A stretch of 64,000 bases of DNA from VBAS01 sp964508655 (GCA_964508655.1 CAZDUO010000004.1:1-64000), one strand, 5' to 3'; shown: positions 43,816 to 52,584, counted from the first letter of the stretch. Notes: generated by a model not told the origin, from the letters alone. A program made the numbers and translations.

Positions 43816-45795
43816 TTATTTTGATTTGGTATAAAAGTTTACGAGGGGAATATCCACCGCCAAAAACAGTTGCCAGCGGAATGGTCTTGTGTCTTTATTC
43901 AACACAGTAATATTTTCTTTTTCCACTTTCGATAATAGCGGCGACCAGTTGAAACCGCCGCCAAACGAAAGGGGTATTTTCGGCAGACCAAACGCAGCAT
44001 GCAACCCCGGAGAGAAAATCTGGTTGAGCCTGATTTTAATATCATTTGCCAGCGTATCATTAAAATTGGAAAAGCGGTAAGCCACCAGCGGGCTGATATC
44101 AATCACCGTTGCAAACAGGGAAAACGACGATGGCCTGTATTTATCCGGTTCTTTTTTTTCAGGATTGCCAAGCCCCAAGCTGAAAGTAACACCTACGGGA
44201 GCATACACACCGCCCACATCCACAAACTTCGTGTCTGTTTTTTGCCGCTGCCTGCCGCCATATACTCCCACATAGGCATTGATGGCAATATTAAAACCGG
44301 AATGTTTTTTTATGGAAGCGCTTCCTACAGGAAGCACCACCGATTCGATGGCCTTCTCCACTTCATCGGAGCTTTTTGCCTGCACCACGTTGGCGGCGAA
44401 AGAACCAAATTTTACCAGGAAGCCTGTGAAGCTTTTCATGTCTTCACTGTTCTCCGCATGTTTTGTGATAAAATGCAGCGTGGCAGAGATAGCGCCGCTG
44501 TAATTGCGAACTGAAATATCATGAGCAATTTCCATCACTTCCTTTGCGGTATTGAAAGTATTCATCACTTTGCCCGATAATTTTAACCCGGGCACCAGCG
44601 ATTCTACCTGCTGAATCTGATCGAGAAAATTATTCAGCGACTCAAACATGGCATTGCCGTATTCCGAAAAATCGAGCTCGCCTTTTGCTTTGGCTTCTTT
44701 CAGTGCTTTCCATGCTGCTGCAATTTTTTCCGCTTCATCCACCAGTTCTTCATAGTATGCTTCCAGGTTATGAATGGTAGCCATTATATTCTGCGCCAGG
44801 CGTTCGGCCACACGGATTTCGTTGATGAATATTAATTCGCTTTTTATCTGCTGGTAAACCAGCCCGCAAAAAATACGCAGCGCCACCGGGTCGCCGGCGA
44901 GTGAATCAAATTCAGTTTTTGAAATATAGCTTCTGCCGGCCGTATTGCTCCTGAAACTCATGCTGAGAATATCGAGCAGCCGCAAAGAATTTTTCAATAC
45001 ATCATCCTGTAAAATGCCGCCGAGGTATCCGGGCCCGGCCAGGTTATGAATAATATCGGGCAGTTTTTGCCCTGATAAAATACCCTGGCCCAGCGCCAGG
45101 GCTGATAACACAAGTTTACCCCTGTCGCCGGAAAAAAATGATTTGATTGCCTCAAGTCTTTTCCTGGCTTTGTCTTCATGTTGTGCCGGGTCCACGTCTT
45201 TAAATTTCGGGATGTTGACAAGCAATTCCTTCAAATCCTTGTCAAACGATTCACGCAGCGTATTGATAATATTGGAGTATTCCCATGCTTTGAAGTTTTC
45301 AACCAGTTCCTGTGTCCTGGGAAAAAGGATTTTAAATTCGGGGAATTTTTTTTCGTCAGCCAGGTTTTCAAAAAAGGAAACATAGAGTTCTTCCTTTGTT
45401 CTCTTCACCAGGAATTTGGCCAGCCCGTCGGCGAAGGTGGTGACATCGAGGCCGCCGATGGATGAAAGAATTGATTTGCCTGCTGCAAAAGCCGTCACTC
45501 CTAATGCAGGCGTAACATTGAAATATGGAGCAAGCAGCGGATTAAAATTAGGGTTAGCCGGGTTATCGGTTATAATTGCATCCTTTACATCTGCCCAGTT
45601 AGTTGTATCAGGCAGATTGGTGCAATATTTTTTAATAATAATCCCGACTGCATTCAGGGATGCAGGATCACTTTTGAATACCCGTGTTGCGGGGTTATAG
45701 TGCCCGGACAGTTCTAAGGCGTCATAGTAAGCAATCTGCGATTGGGCTGAAAAAGTTATCAGCAGGTAAATCCAGAGCAAAAGGTTTCGTTTCAT
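43816..45795 (-). CDS. Large exported protein of unknown function
   Basis: A 659-residue protein with a signal peptide (MKRNLLLWIYLLITFSAQSQ). Residues about 30-480 are mainly helical with charged stretches (EEKIAAAWKALKEAKAKGEL-like region near 370) and no motif I know. The last 170 residues become strand-rich (INAYVGVYGGRQRQ, GVYAPVGVTFSLGLGNPEKK, FGLPKIPLSFGGGFNWSPLL, WQLFLAVDIPLVNFYTKSK), as in an outer-membrane barrel segment. It could be an outer-membrane component of the operon. It is 12 bases after the S8 gene and 7 before the M15 gene. I do not recognise the family. Confidence 0.8.
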   Translation of the reverse strand: MKRNLLLWIYLLITFSAQSQIAYYDALELSGHYNPATRVFKSDPASLNAVGIIIKKYCTNLPDTTNWADVKDAIITDNPANPNFNPLLAPYFNVTPALGVTAFAAGKSILSSIGGLDVTTFADGLAKFLVKRTKEELYVSFFENLADEKKFPEFKILFPRTQELVENFKAWEYSNIINTLRESFDKDLKELLVNIPKFKDVDPAQHEDKARKRLEAIKSFFSGDRGKLVLSALALGQGILSGQKLPDIIHNLAGPGYLGGILQDDVLKNSLRLLDILSMSFRSNTAGRSYISKTEFDSLAGDPVALRIFCGLVYQQIKSELIFINEIRVAERLAQNIMATIHNLEAYYEELVDEAEKIAAAWKALKEAKAKGELDFSEYGNAMFESLNNFLDQIQQVESLVPGLKLSGKVMNTFNTAKEVMEIAHDISVRNYSGAISATLHFITKHAENSEDMKSFTGFLVKFGSFAANVVQAKSSDEVEKAIESVVLPVGSASIKKHSGFNIAINAYVGVYGGRQRQKTDTKFVDVGGVYAPVGVTFSLGLGNPEKKEPDKYRPSSFSLFATVIDISPLVAYRFSNFNDTLANDIKIRLNQIFSPGLHAAFGLPKIPLSFGGGFNWSPLLSKVEKENITVLNKDTRPFRWQLFLAVDIPLVNFYTKSK

Positions 45796-45807
45796 TTTTT
45801 TTAATTT

Positions 45808-46905
45808 TTATTGGGCAAGTAACAATTTCAATGCTGCCACCGGATCAAGTATTCCCCAGCCATAATCAAGTATATTATAGGTTGTACCCGTATTTATATC
45901 AGCGCTTCTTTTAAGAATATCAAACAACCCGATATTGTGCAGCGCTTTATTTTGATTTTTCGCAATAGCCTTTAATAAGGCAATGACACCTGCAGCAAAT
46001 GGAGTGGAAAAACTTGTACCGCTGACTTTGTTAGCGGGGTTTGAAACGGAAAATAAAGCTTCACCCGGTCCCATTAAATCAAGAAAATTGCTTTTGGAAG
46101 ATGCCCTGCTTCTTTTTTTATTCCTGTCAATGCCCCCAATGGATAAACATTCCGGAAATGATGCCGGGAAATTATCAACAGGGAATCCTAATCCGCCGCT
46201 GTCACCTGCAGCAGCAAGAATTGTAATATCGCCGGCATACGCTGTTTTTATTAGATCATGTATAGAATCAAAATTCTCATCTTTTGCCAGGCTGAAACTT
46301 AAAGAGATTACATCCGGATTAAATGCGATTGCTTTGCTTAATCCTTTTAAAATTGATTTTGTGTCCCGTTCACCCGCTTCATTGGTTATTTTCACTACCA
46401 GCAGGCTGCATTCAGGCGCTACTCCGAAAAGTGTGGCACCGGTTGCACATAATATAGCTGTGCAATCAGTTCCGTGTCCGAAGACATCATCCTGGCAATG
46501 TTCCTTTAAATCTGAGTCAAGTACCGCATTATAATATGTGATACCGGATTTATCTTTAAAATCAGCAAGATTATAATTTAAACCCGAGTCTAATATGGCT
46601 ACTTTTATTCCCTGCCCCCTGGAAAATTTCCATAGTTCATCAATCTTAAAGTCAACAAATCCCCAGTCTTTTTTTGTTATTGTTGTTTCAGTTGTTAGGT
46701 TAACATTTGTTTCCAGCTCCACTCCCCCGGCCCAATAAAAAAATCCATCGGCTGCCCGGTACCAGTCATTTATGCCGTCAAGGGATTCGCCTTTCACTTT
46801 TTCCAGTACATCAATCACCGAACCTGCATCGAGGTGCCCTGCAGACAGGGTATCGTTGCCCGGCTGCGTACGACGGAATAAATTTTTTGTGAGTGTCGCT
46901 TTCAT
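45808..46905 (-). CDS. S8 subtilisin-like peptidase with SH3-like N-terminus, no signal peptide
   Basis: A 365-residue serine peptidase. Residues about 3-65 resemble a bacterial SH3 fold (NLFRRTQPGNDTLSAGHLDA, GSVIDVLEKV, DWYRAADGFFYWAGGVEL). The S8 domain has all three catalytic residues: Asp in VAILDSGLNYN, His in FGHGTDCTAILCA and Ser in GTSFSTPFAAG. There is no signal peptide, propeptide or T9SS tail, unlike the S8 protease at 5485, so it should stay in the cytoplasm or leave by a special route. It is 9 bases from the gene before it and 12 from the one after. Confidence 0.88.
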   Translation of the reverse strand: MKATLTKNLFRRTQPGNDTLSAGHLDAGSVIDVLEKVKGESLDGINDWYRAADGFFYWAGGVELETNVNLTTETTITKKDWGFVDFKIDELWKFSRGQGIKVAILDSGLNYNLADFKDKSGITYYNAVLDSDLKEHCQDDVFGHGTDCTAILCATGATLFGVAPECSLLVVKITNEAGERDTKSILKGLSKAIAFNPDVISLSFSLAKDENFDSIHDLIKTAYAGDITILAAAGDSGGLGFPVDNFPASFPECLSIGGIDRNKKRSRASSKSNFLDLMGPGEALFSVSNPANKVSGTSFSTPFAAGVIALLKAIAKNQNKALHNIGLFDILKRSADINTGTTYNILDYGWGILDPVAALKLLLAQ

Positions 46906-46914
46906 TAAAAATTA

Positions 46915-48234
46915 TTACCCGGTAATTTCTTTTCCATCGGCGCCTTTAATTGGCGTACCGGCTGCAGCAGCACCCGCCGGCTTATCCAGCGCTGATGTGT
47001 TTACCGGCCTGGGTCCGCTTTCTCTCAGCTTGATAAACTTATTGAGCAGGTCGAACCAGAACGGCGCCCCCAGCGATACGGCCAGCGCTGTAAGCAGCCA
47101 ACCCAGCAATTTCAGCTTGACGCTGTTCTGGTAGGGCGGCTTCATTCGTTTTTCCTTCAGGCATTTTTTAAATTCAGCGCCTTGTCTTTTCCGGTACTCC
47201 GTTTTCTGCTCTTCGGTCTTTGCATATTTTATCAGCGTATCATAATTGGAAACTGACTGACGGCAACCAGCCGTGTCGCTTCGCTTGGGAATGCCCCGCA
47301 GGCCCAGTACGCCCATGGCCTCAGCGGCGCTTTTGCTCAATTCATTGTAGGTTGATTCAAGAAATTTATCGGTCACCGGCGATTTTATTGTGGAGTCAAA
47401 GGAAGTAACCGTGGTATCGCCATTGCGGATTTCAGTTTTTGTCACTTTTACTTTCTGCATCGAATCAATTGCGGCGCCAAACGTCTGTTGGTGACTGATG
47501 GCCATCTGCACCAGCTGCTCTCTCGCTTTTTTATCTTTCATCAGAATGCGTGCAATGGCAATGGCATCCACATTAAAAATAATGGCCATCGCCAGCCCGA
47601 TAAGCATCAGGATGGTTTGTGTCTGTTTTTTATACCAGCCGGTGGCTCTTTCCATGGTTTCTTCAAACCAGTCTTCAAGCTTCAGCTTAAACAGGTAGAC
47701 ATCCTGTCTTGCATCGGCAAACAGATTCATCAGGTTTTTCAACGTTTCATTATTGATCCCATGGGTATGTTGTGGATTGTTTTTATTTTCCTCTTTTATC
47801 TTCCGAAGTTCATTCCAGATCAATTCCGATTCACTTTTTGTTCTCCCGTCATAATCATCGCCCCGAAGCAAATGAATAATTGTCTGGGAAAAATTGTGTG
47901 CATGCAGGTACGATGGTTTGCTGAATATTTTATCCTCGCCGAGGTATTTAATGGTGGGATGCCTGTAAAACCGATCCAGTAAAGTAGTGCCTTTAAAGGG
48001 ATGAAAAAACCAGGTTACCATGTTTTGGGTTTCGGTTTTCAGCGTGGACAATCCCTGGGTTTCGGCCTGGCCGGCGTCATCTTCCAGCATTCTTCTTAAG
48101 GCTTTCTGCAGCATGCGGCCCCGCAGGTTCAGCCAGCGGGCAATGATTTCCTGCAGGATGGTGGCCAGTAAACTGTACAGGAGAAAAACAAAAATTAAAC
48201 CGGTAACAACATCAAGGACCACATTGTTGAACAT
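46915..48234 (-). CDS. Membrane protein of unknown function, first gene of the operon
   Basis: A 439-residue protein starting MFNNVVLDVVTGLIFVFLLY at 48234 (eleven more open codons upstream do not fit the hydrophobic start). Membrane segments are at about 5-27, 195-220 (QTILMLIGLAMAIIFNVDAI) and 375-400 (LLGWLLTALAVSLGAPFWFD). Between them are long soluble parts with a helical region (FADARQDVYLFKLKLEDWFE, then ETMERATGWYKK). The tail is rich in Pro, Ala and Gly. The pattern WYKK..NVDAIAIA..LGAPFWFDLL recalls an unnamed family seen in varied bacteria. No enzymatic motif. A palindrome-bearing promoter lies 140 bases upstream. Confidence 0.8.
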   Translation of the reverse strand: MFNNVVLDVVTGLIFVFLLYSLLATILQEIIARWLNLRGRMLQKALRRMLEDDAGQAETQGLSTLKTETQNMVTWFFHPFKGTTLLDRFYRHPTIKYLGEDKIFSKPSYLHAHNFSQTIIHLLRGDDYDGRTKSESELIWNELRKIKEENKNNPQHTHGINNETLKNLMNLFADARQDVYLFKLKLEDWFEETMERATGWYKKQTQTILMLIGLAMAIIFNVDAIAIARILMKDKKAREQLVQMAISHQQTFGAAIDSMQKVKVTKTEIRNGDTTVTSFDSTIKSPVTDKFLESTYNELSKSAAEAMGVLGLRGIPKRSDTAGCRQSVSNYDTLIKYAKTEEQKTEYRKRQGAEFKKCLKEKRMKPPYQNSVKLKLLGWLLTALAVSLGAPFWFDLLNKFIKLRESGPRPVNTSALDKPAGAAAAGTPIKGADGKEITG

Positions 48235-48371
48235 AGCAGCAGTTTTTAGTTTTATTCGGCCGGGCAAATATTGGCCGGCAAAAAATTCATTGCAAGGTTT
48301 AAATCACGGTTTGCTATCCCGTGTTTTCACGGTGACAAGGCAGGTTTTAACAGGAGCCGGCGATGGAACTT

Positions 48372-48420
48372 TGAAGGTAAACTATTAAAGCAGGCAAGGC
48401 AATACCCGCTTTGTGGTATT
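48372..48420 (-). promoter_or_regulatory. Promoter with TACCAC..GGTA operator before the unknown operon
   Basis: Minus strand: AATACCACAAAGCGGGTATT (48420-48401) is an imperfect palindrome, directly followed by TTG (48402-48400), 20 bases, and TACCTTCA (48379-48372), one base off TAnnTTTG. Palindrome-to-box spacing is 23 bases, the same as at 52430 and one more than at 51693. It points at the membrane-protein gene. Confidence 0.55.
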
Positions 48421-48447
48421 TGGCAAAATGAAAAAAGATAACAGCAT

Positions 48448-49587
48448 TCAGAGGCGCTGCTGCAGGCGGGTTATCATTTCAGTTTTCCAGCTTTCAAATT
48501 TCGCTTCGGTTATTTTTTTTCTTGCCTCTGCCATCAGCCACATGTAAAAAGCAAGGTTGTGCAGGCTGGCAATGGTTAATCCCAGTATTTCTTTTGATTT
48601 AATCAAATGCCGCAGGTACGATTTGCTGTACCGGTTGCTCACTTCACCATCCAGCCCGCTGTCAATGGGTGAAAAATCATGTTCCCATTTTTTATTGTCA
48701 ATGTTTATCACACCTTGCGTGGTAAAGAGCATGGCATTGCGTCCGTTTCGGGTGGGCATCACGCAGTCAAACATATCCACGCCCATGCTGATGCATTGCA
48801 GCAAATTCCAGGGTGTGCCTACACCCATCAGGTAGCGGGGTTTGTCTTTTGGCAGGTGATGGCAGCAAAAATCACATATTTCATACATCACTTCCTGCGA
48901 CTCACCCACACTCAGGCCACCGATGGCATTGCCCGCTGCCTGCTTTGATGCAATGTATTCGCAGGAGTGTTTGCGAAGGTCTTTATGCGTGCCGCCCTGC
49001 ACAATGGGAAAAAGATATTGATGATAGCCGTATTTTTCTTTTGTGTGGCTGAACTGATGTAAACAGCGGTCGAGCCAGCGGTGTGTAAGCTCCATGCTTT
49101 TTTTGGCATAGTGATGATCGCTGCCACCGGGCGGGCATTCATCAAAGGCCATGATTATATCTGCCCCGATGCTGCGCTGGATATCCACTACATTTTCCGG
49201 CGTGAACAGATGCCGGCTGCCGTCAATATGGCTTTGAAAGGTGACGCCTTCTTCTTTAATCTTTCTTGTTCCCGATAATGAAAAAACCTGGTAGCCGCCG
49301 CTGTCGGTAAGAATCGGTTTTTGCCAGTTGATAAACCGGTGAAGCCCGCCGGCTTTTTCAATGGTTTCAATTCCCGGCCGCAGGTACAGGTGATACGTAT
49401 TTCCCAAAATGATTTGCGCATTTACATCTTCGGCAAGCTGCTTTTGTGTAATGGCTTTCACACTTCCTGCGGTGCCCACGGGCATAAAAACGGGAGTAAG
49501 CACCTCGCCATGAGCGGTGCTGAATTTTCCTGCTCTTGCGTTGGAAAGTGTATCGGTTTTTTCAACCTGGAAAAATATGGACGTCAT
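48448..49587 (-). CDS. tgt: tRNA-guanine transglycosylase
   Basis: Exchanges guanine 34 for a queuine precursor in tRNAs with GUN anticodons. The 379-residue protein shows FMPVGTAGSVKAITQKQLAE, ILGNTYHLYLRPG, LTDSGGYQVFSLSGTRKIKE (nucleophile region), QRSIGADIIMAFDECPP and YLMGVGTPWNLLQCI. The usual C-terminal zinc Cys cluster is partly altered: I do not see the full CxCxxC set, the region reading INIDNKKWEHDFSPIDSGLD. The ATG at 49587 replaces an upstream in-frame start. Queuosine biosynthesis genes are not nearby. Confidence 0.93.
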   Translation of the reverse strand: MTSIFFQVEKTDTLSNARAGKFSTAHGEVLTPVFMPVGTAGSVKAITQKQLAEDVNAQIILGNTYHLYLRPGIETIEKAGGLHRFINWQKPILTDSGGYQVFSLSGTRKIKEEGVTFQSHIDGSRHLFTPENVVDIQRSIGADIIMAFDECPPGGSDHHYAKKSMELTHRWLDRCLHQFSHTKEKYGYHQYLFPIVQGGTHKDLRKHSCEYIASKQAAGNAIGGLSVGESQEVMYEICDFCCHHLPKDKPRYLMGVGTPWNLLQCISMGVDMFDCVMPTRNGRNAMLFTTQGVINIDNKKWEHDFSPIDSGLDGEVSNRYSKSYLRHLIKSKEILGLTIASLHNLAFYMWLMAEARKKITEAKFESWKTEMITRLQQRL

Positions 49588-49759
49588 ACCGGTTGCATTG
49601 TGCTTCACTTGTATTGACCTGCAAAATAACAGGGAATAAATAAATAAACAGGTAACCGGCAAAACAACTCCGGTTAAAACTTTCTTTTCAACACCTGTGC
49701 AATCATTTTAAAACCCGAACCCCGAACCTGCTTTATTTTCGCAACCTTGCAAGCCGCTT

Positions 49760-50899
49760 ATGAGATTTTCATTTTTACAGCAGTTCAACTGGTTCGAAAT
49801 TGCGTTTTATGCTTTTGCTGCCGTGGCTGCCATCCAGCTTTTTTATTACCTGTGGTTCTTCAGCCGGGTGGCTTTTTTCAAACCCCGCAAAAAAATACGC
49901 AGCCAGCAGCATCCTGTTTCAGTAATTGTGTGTGCAAGGGATGAAGACGAAAACCTTGCCCGGCACCTGCCCGGCCTGCTGGTGCAGGAGTACTCATCCA
50001 CCTACGAGGTGATTGTTGTAAACGATAATTCAGTGGACGATTCAAAATACATTTTACAGGAACTGAAAAAAACTTTCAAAGACCGGTTGCATATTGTGGA
50101 GCTTACGCAGGAAGCCAAACTCATCAGCGGCAAAAAATACCCCCTGAGCATCGGCATCAAAGAAGCCAACCACGAAGTGCTGCTGCTCACCGATGCCGAC
50201 TGTGTGCCGGCCAGCGAGCACTGGATAAAAAAAATGCAGGAAGCCTATGCTGACGGTATTGAAATTGTGCTTGGTTATGGCGCCTACCACAAGCGGCCGG
50301 GGCTGCTGAATAAATTGGTTCGCTTCGAAACCTTTCATTCCGCCATGCAATACCTGTCATTTGCCCTGGCAGGCATACCTTACATGGGCGTAGGCCGCAA
50401 TCTTTCTTATAAAAAAGAACTGTTTTTCCGGCACAAGGGATTCTCATCCATCAATCATATTCCCGGCGGCGATGATGACCTGTTTGTAAACAAAGCCGCC
50501 ACCTCTAAAAATGTGGCGGTGGTGATTGATAAAGACGCCGCCACACTTTCCCTGCCCCGCAAAACATGGAAAAGCTGGGTGAGCCAGAAATACCGGCATT
50601 ACTCTACGGCAAAATATTACAAAGCCCCGCACAAGTTTTTACTCGGGCTTTATACCGCCAGCCAGTTCCTTTTTTATCCTTTGCTTCTGACGGCTGCAAT
50701 TTTTTATAGCTGGAAACTTTCACTTATACTATTTGGAATAAGGTTTCTTGTTCAGGGTATCATTTATTTTTTGGCCATGAAAAAACTGAATGAAAAAGAC
50801 CTCTGGCCTTATTTCCTTTTTCTCGATATCTGGATGTTCTTTTATTACATCATCTTTGCCCGCTCGCTGTGGAATAAGCCGCGGCGTAACTGGAGTTAA
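49760..50899 (+). CDS. Family 2 glycosyltransferase, membrane-bound
   Basis: A 379-residue protein with an N-terminal membrane segment (FEIAFYAFAAVAAIQLFYYL), a GT-A domain (VSVIVCARDEDENLARHLPG, VIVVNDNSVDDS, LLLTDADCVPASEHWI with the DxD metal site, HIPGGDDDLFVNKAA) and two or three C-terminal membrane segments. It transfers a sugar from a nucleotide donor to a lipid or polysaccharide acceptor on the cytoplasmic face. The acceptor is unknown. It stands alone with a near-consensus box TATTTTCG at 49733. Confidence 0.9.
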   Translation: MRFSFLQQFNWFEIAFYAFAAVAAIQLFYYLWFFSRVAFFKPRKKIRSQQHPVSVIVCARDEDENLARHLPGLLVQEYSSTYEVIVVNDNSVDDSKYILQELKKTFKDRLHIVELTQEAKLISGKKYPLSIGIKEANHEVLLLTDADCVPASEHWIKKMQEAYADGIEIVLGYGAYHKRPGLLNKLVRFETFHSAMQYLSFALAGIPYMGVGRNLSYKKELFFRHKGFSSINHIPGGDDDLFVNKAATSKNVAVVIDKDAATLSLPRKTWKSWVSQKYRHYSTAKYYKAPHKFLLGLYTASQFLFYPLLLTAAIFYSWKLSLILFGIRFLVQGIIYFLAMKKLNEKDLWPYFLFLDIWMFFYYIIFARSLWNKPRRNWS

Positions 50900-51000
50900 A
50901 AGAAATTGTCCGGTTGTTAAATGGTTATATGGTAAATGGCTAATGAGATTTTTTTATGACTATTTAACCATCATGCAATCAAACCATGCTGTCTGCTGTC

Positions 51001-51672
51001 ATGAACATCATCCTGAAATATTTTTCTGATTTCACGCCAAAACAACTGGAGCAGCTGGCAGCGCTGGAACCCTTGTACCGGGACTGGAACAGCCGGATTA
51101 ATGTGATTTCGAGAAAAGATATGGATGGCCTTTATGAAAAGCATGTGCTGCATTCTCTTTCCATCGCCGCTGTTTTTAATTTTGAACCCGGTGCTGAAAT
51201 TCTTGACCTGGGTACCGGCGGAGGGTTTCCCGGCATTCCGCTGGCTATTTATTTTCCGCAGGTAAAATTTCATCTCGTTGACAGCATTGCAAAAAAAATA
51301 AAAGTGGTGAATGCGGTGGCTGAAGCGCTGGAATTGCAAAACGTCAGCACACAACAGGCACGGGCTGAAGAGATCAAAAACCGGAAATTTGATTTTGTCG
51401 TTTCCCGCGCCGTGGCGCCGCTGAAAGATTTGTGGAAATGGAGCAGGCCATTGCTTGCTCATAAGTCAATAGTCAATAGTGCAGAGTCAGCCCAACAATC
51501 GACTCATGACTCACGACTCACGACTCGCAAACCCGGCCTCATCTGCCTCAAAGGCGGCCACCTTGCCAAAGAAATACAGGATAGCGGCACCCGGCCCCAT
51601 ATTATCGAACTGGCTGAACTATTCAGGGAAGAGTATTTTAGGGAGAAATACCTGCTTTTTGTGTCCCGATAA
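51001..51672 (+). CDS. rsmG: 16S rRNA (guanine527-N7)-methyltransferase with an in-frame repeat insert
   Basis: A 223-residue protein starting MNIILKYFSDFTPKQLEQLA. It has NVISRKDMDGLYEKHVLHSL, LDLGTGGGFPGIPLAIYFP (SAM site), VSRAVAPLKDLWKW and LKGGHLAKEI, as in RsmG. Between WSRPLLAHK and KPGLICLKGG it carries about 22 extra residues (SIVNSAESAQQSTHDSRLTT) encoded by short DNA repeats. The insert is at a surface loop that varies in length in relatives. The ATG at 51001 is preferred to one five codons upstream. Confidence 0.93.
   Translation: MNIILKYFSDFTPKQLEQLAALEPLYRDWNSRINVISRKDMDGLYEKHVLHSLSIAAVFNFEPGAEILDLGTGGGFPGIPLAIYFPQVKFHLVDSIAKKIKVVNAVAEALELQNVSTQQARAEEIKNRKFDFVVSRAVAPLKDLWKWSRPLLAHKSIVNSAESAQQSTHDSRLTTRKPGLICLKGGHLAKEIQDSGTRPHIIELAELFREEYFREKYLLFVSR
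51464..51528 (+). repeat. 7-bp repeats inside rsmG
   Basis: AGTCAAT occurs twice in tandem (51464-51477), then GACTCAT, GACTCAC, GACTCAC, GACTCGC (51501-51528). These resemble intergenic tandem repeats and stand inside the coding frame without breaking it. Confidence 0.85.
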
Positions 51673-51692
51673 TTTTTTTCCACAAAAAAAAC

Positions 51693-51737
51693 TACCACAA
51701 AGTGGTATTGCAGGGTTTTAACTGGCGCTTAATTTTG
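51693..51737 (+). promoter_or_regulatory. Promoter with TACCAC..GTGGTA operator before the response regulator
   Basis: TACCACAAAGTGGTA (51693-51707) is a perfect palindrome around AAA. TTG follows at 51708-51710, then 19 bases, then TAATTTTG (51730-51737), a perfect -7 box, 19 bases before the ATG at 51757. The operator therefore abuts the -33 element, a usual site for an activator or autorepressor. Confidence 0.65.
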
Positions 51738-51756
51738 GGTTATCAATGAAATAACC

Positions 51757-52398
51757 ATGAAAGAAATAAGCGTATGCATTGTGGATGATAACAATGAGCT
51801 GAGGCAGACCCTCGAGCAGATTGTTTCTATGGCAGATGGCTTCCGGTGCATTGGAACCATGTGCAATGCGGAAGAAGCGCTTGCTAAACTGCCGATTTTA
51901 AAACCCGATGTAGTACTAATGGACATCAACCTCGGCGAAGGGGAAAGCGGCATTGACTGCGTGAGGGAGTTGAAACCGGCAATGCCTGCAACAAATTTTA
52001 TGATGTGCACTGTGTACGAGGAGGATGAAAAAATTTTTGAAGCCCTGAGTGCCGGCGCCAGTGGTTATATTCTGAAAAAAACAGAGCCGGCCAAACTGCT
52101 GGATGCCATCAAAGAACTGCACGAAGGTGGTGCTCCCATGAGCAGCCAGATTGCCCGCAAAGTGGTATTTGCATTTCGAAACAAACCGGTCTCCGCATCC
52201 GCCACAGGAAGTATTGAACAACTCTCATTCCGCGAAAAACAAATACTGGAAGAACTCTCAAGAGGATTAATGTATAAGGAAATCGGCGCCGTACTTTATA
52301 TAAGCCCCGAAACGGTAAGAAAACATGTTTACCATATTTACGAAAAGCTGCATGTGAATAACCGGGTGGAAGCCGTAAACAAATATTTTGGGCGATAG
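51757..52398 (+). CDS. LuxR/NarL-type response regulator
   Basis: A 213-residue two-component regulator. The receiver domain (1-125) has the acidic pair in CIVDDNNELRQTLE, the phosphorylated Asp in VVLMDINLGEGESG, Thr in MMCTVYEED and Lys in ILKKTEPAKL. The C-terminal helix-turn-helix (about 150-213) reads LSFREKQILEELSRGLMYKE, then IGAVLYISPETVRKHVYHIY. No histidine kinase gene is adjacent. The palindrome at its own promoter and at two others nearby is a good candidate binding site. Confidence 0.93.
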   Translation: MKEISVCIVDDNNELRQTLEQIVSMADGFRCIGTMCNAEEALAKLPILKPDVVLMDINLGEGESGIDCVRELKPAMPATNFMMCTVYEEDEKIFEALSAGASGYILKKTEPAKLLDAIKELHEGGAPMSSQIARKVVFAFRNKPVSASATGSIEQLSFREKQILEELSRGLMYKEIGAVLYISPETVRKHVYHIYEKLHVNNRVEAVNKYFGR

Positions 52399-52429
52399 CC
52401 TTTGCCGCATCAGGCGGCACCACAAAAAA

Positions 52430-52476
52430 TACCACGAAAGTGGTATTGGGTGGCATGAAGGGTGCTTCTAATTTTA
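52430..52476 (+). promoter_or_regulatory. Orphan promoter with the same operator
   Basis: TACCACGAAAGTGGTA (52430-52445), TTG at 52446-52448, 20 bases, TAATTTTA (52469-52476). The layout copies that at 51693-51737, but no gene follows on this strand; the next one (M1 peptidase) is convergent. A transcript from here would run about 100 bases to the terminator at 52559. Confidence 0.5.
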
Positions 52477-52558
52477 CGGCAGATTTTTCAGGGGACCTTA
52501 ACTCCAACCATTGATCTTAAACCTGACTGAAGACATAAACAATCAAAAATGTCTTAAC

Positions 52559-52584
52559 AACCCGGAAGCAATTCCGGGTTTGTC
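52559..52584 (+). terminator. Hairpin terminator with GCAA tetraloop
   Basis: AACCCGGAA (52559-52567), loop GCAA, TTCCGGGTT (52572-52580). The following sequence TTTGTCAGTTTT is only moderately T-rich. Confidence 0.6.

Noticed and set aside
52430..52584. Leader of the M1 peptidase gene
   Set aside because: The peptidase gene is on the other strand and ends here, so this promoter cannot serve it.
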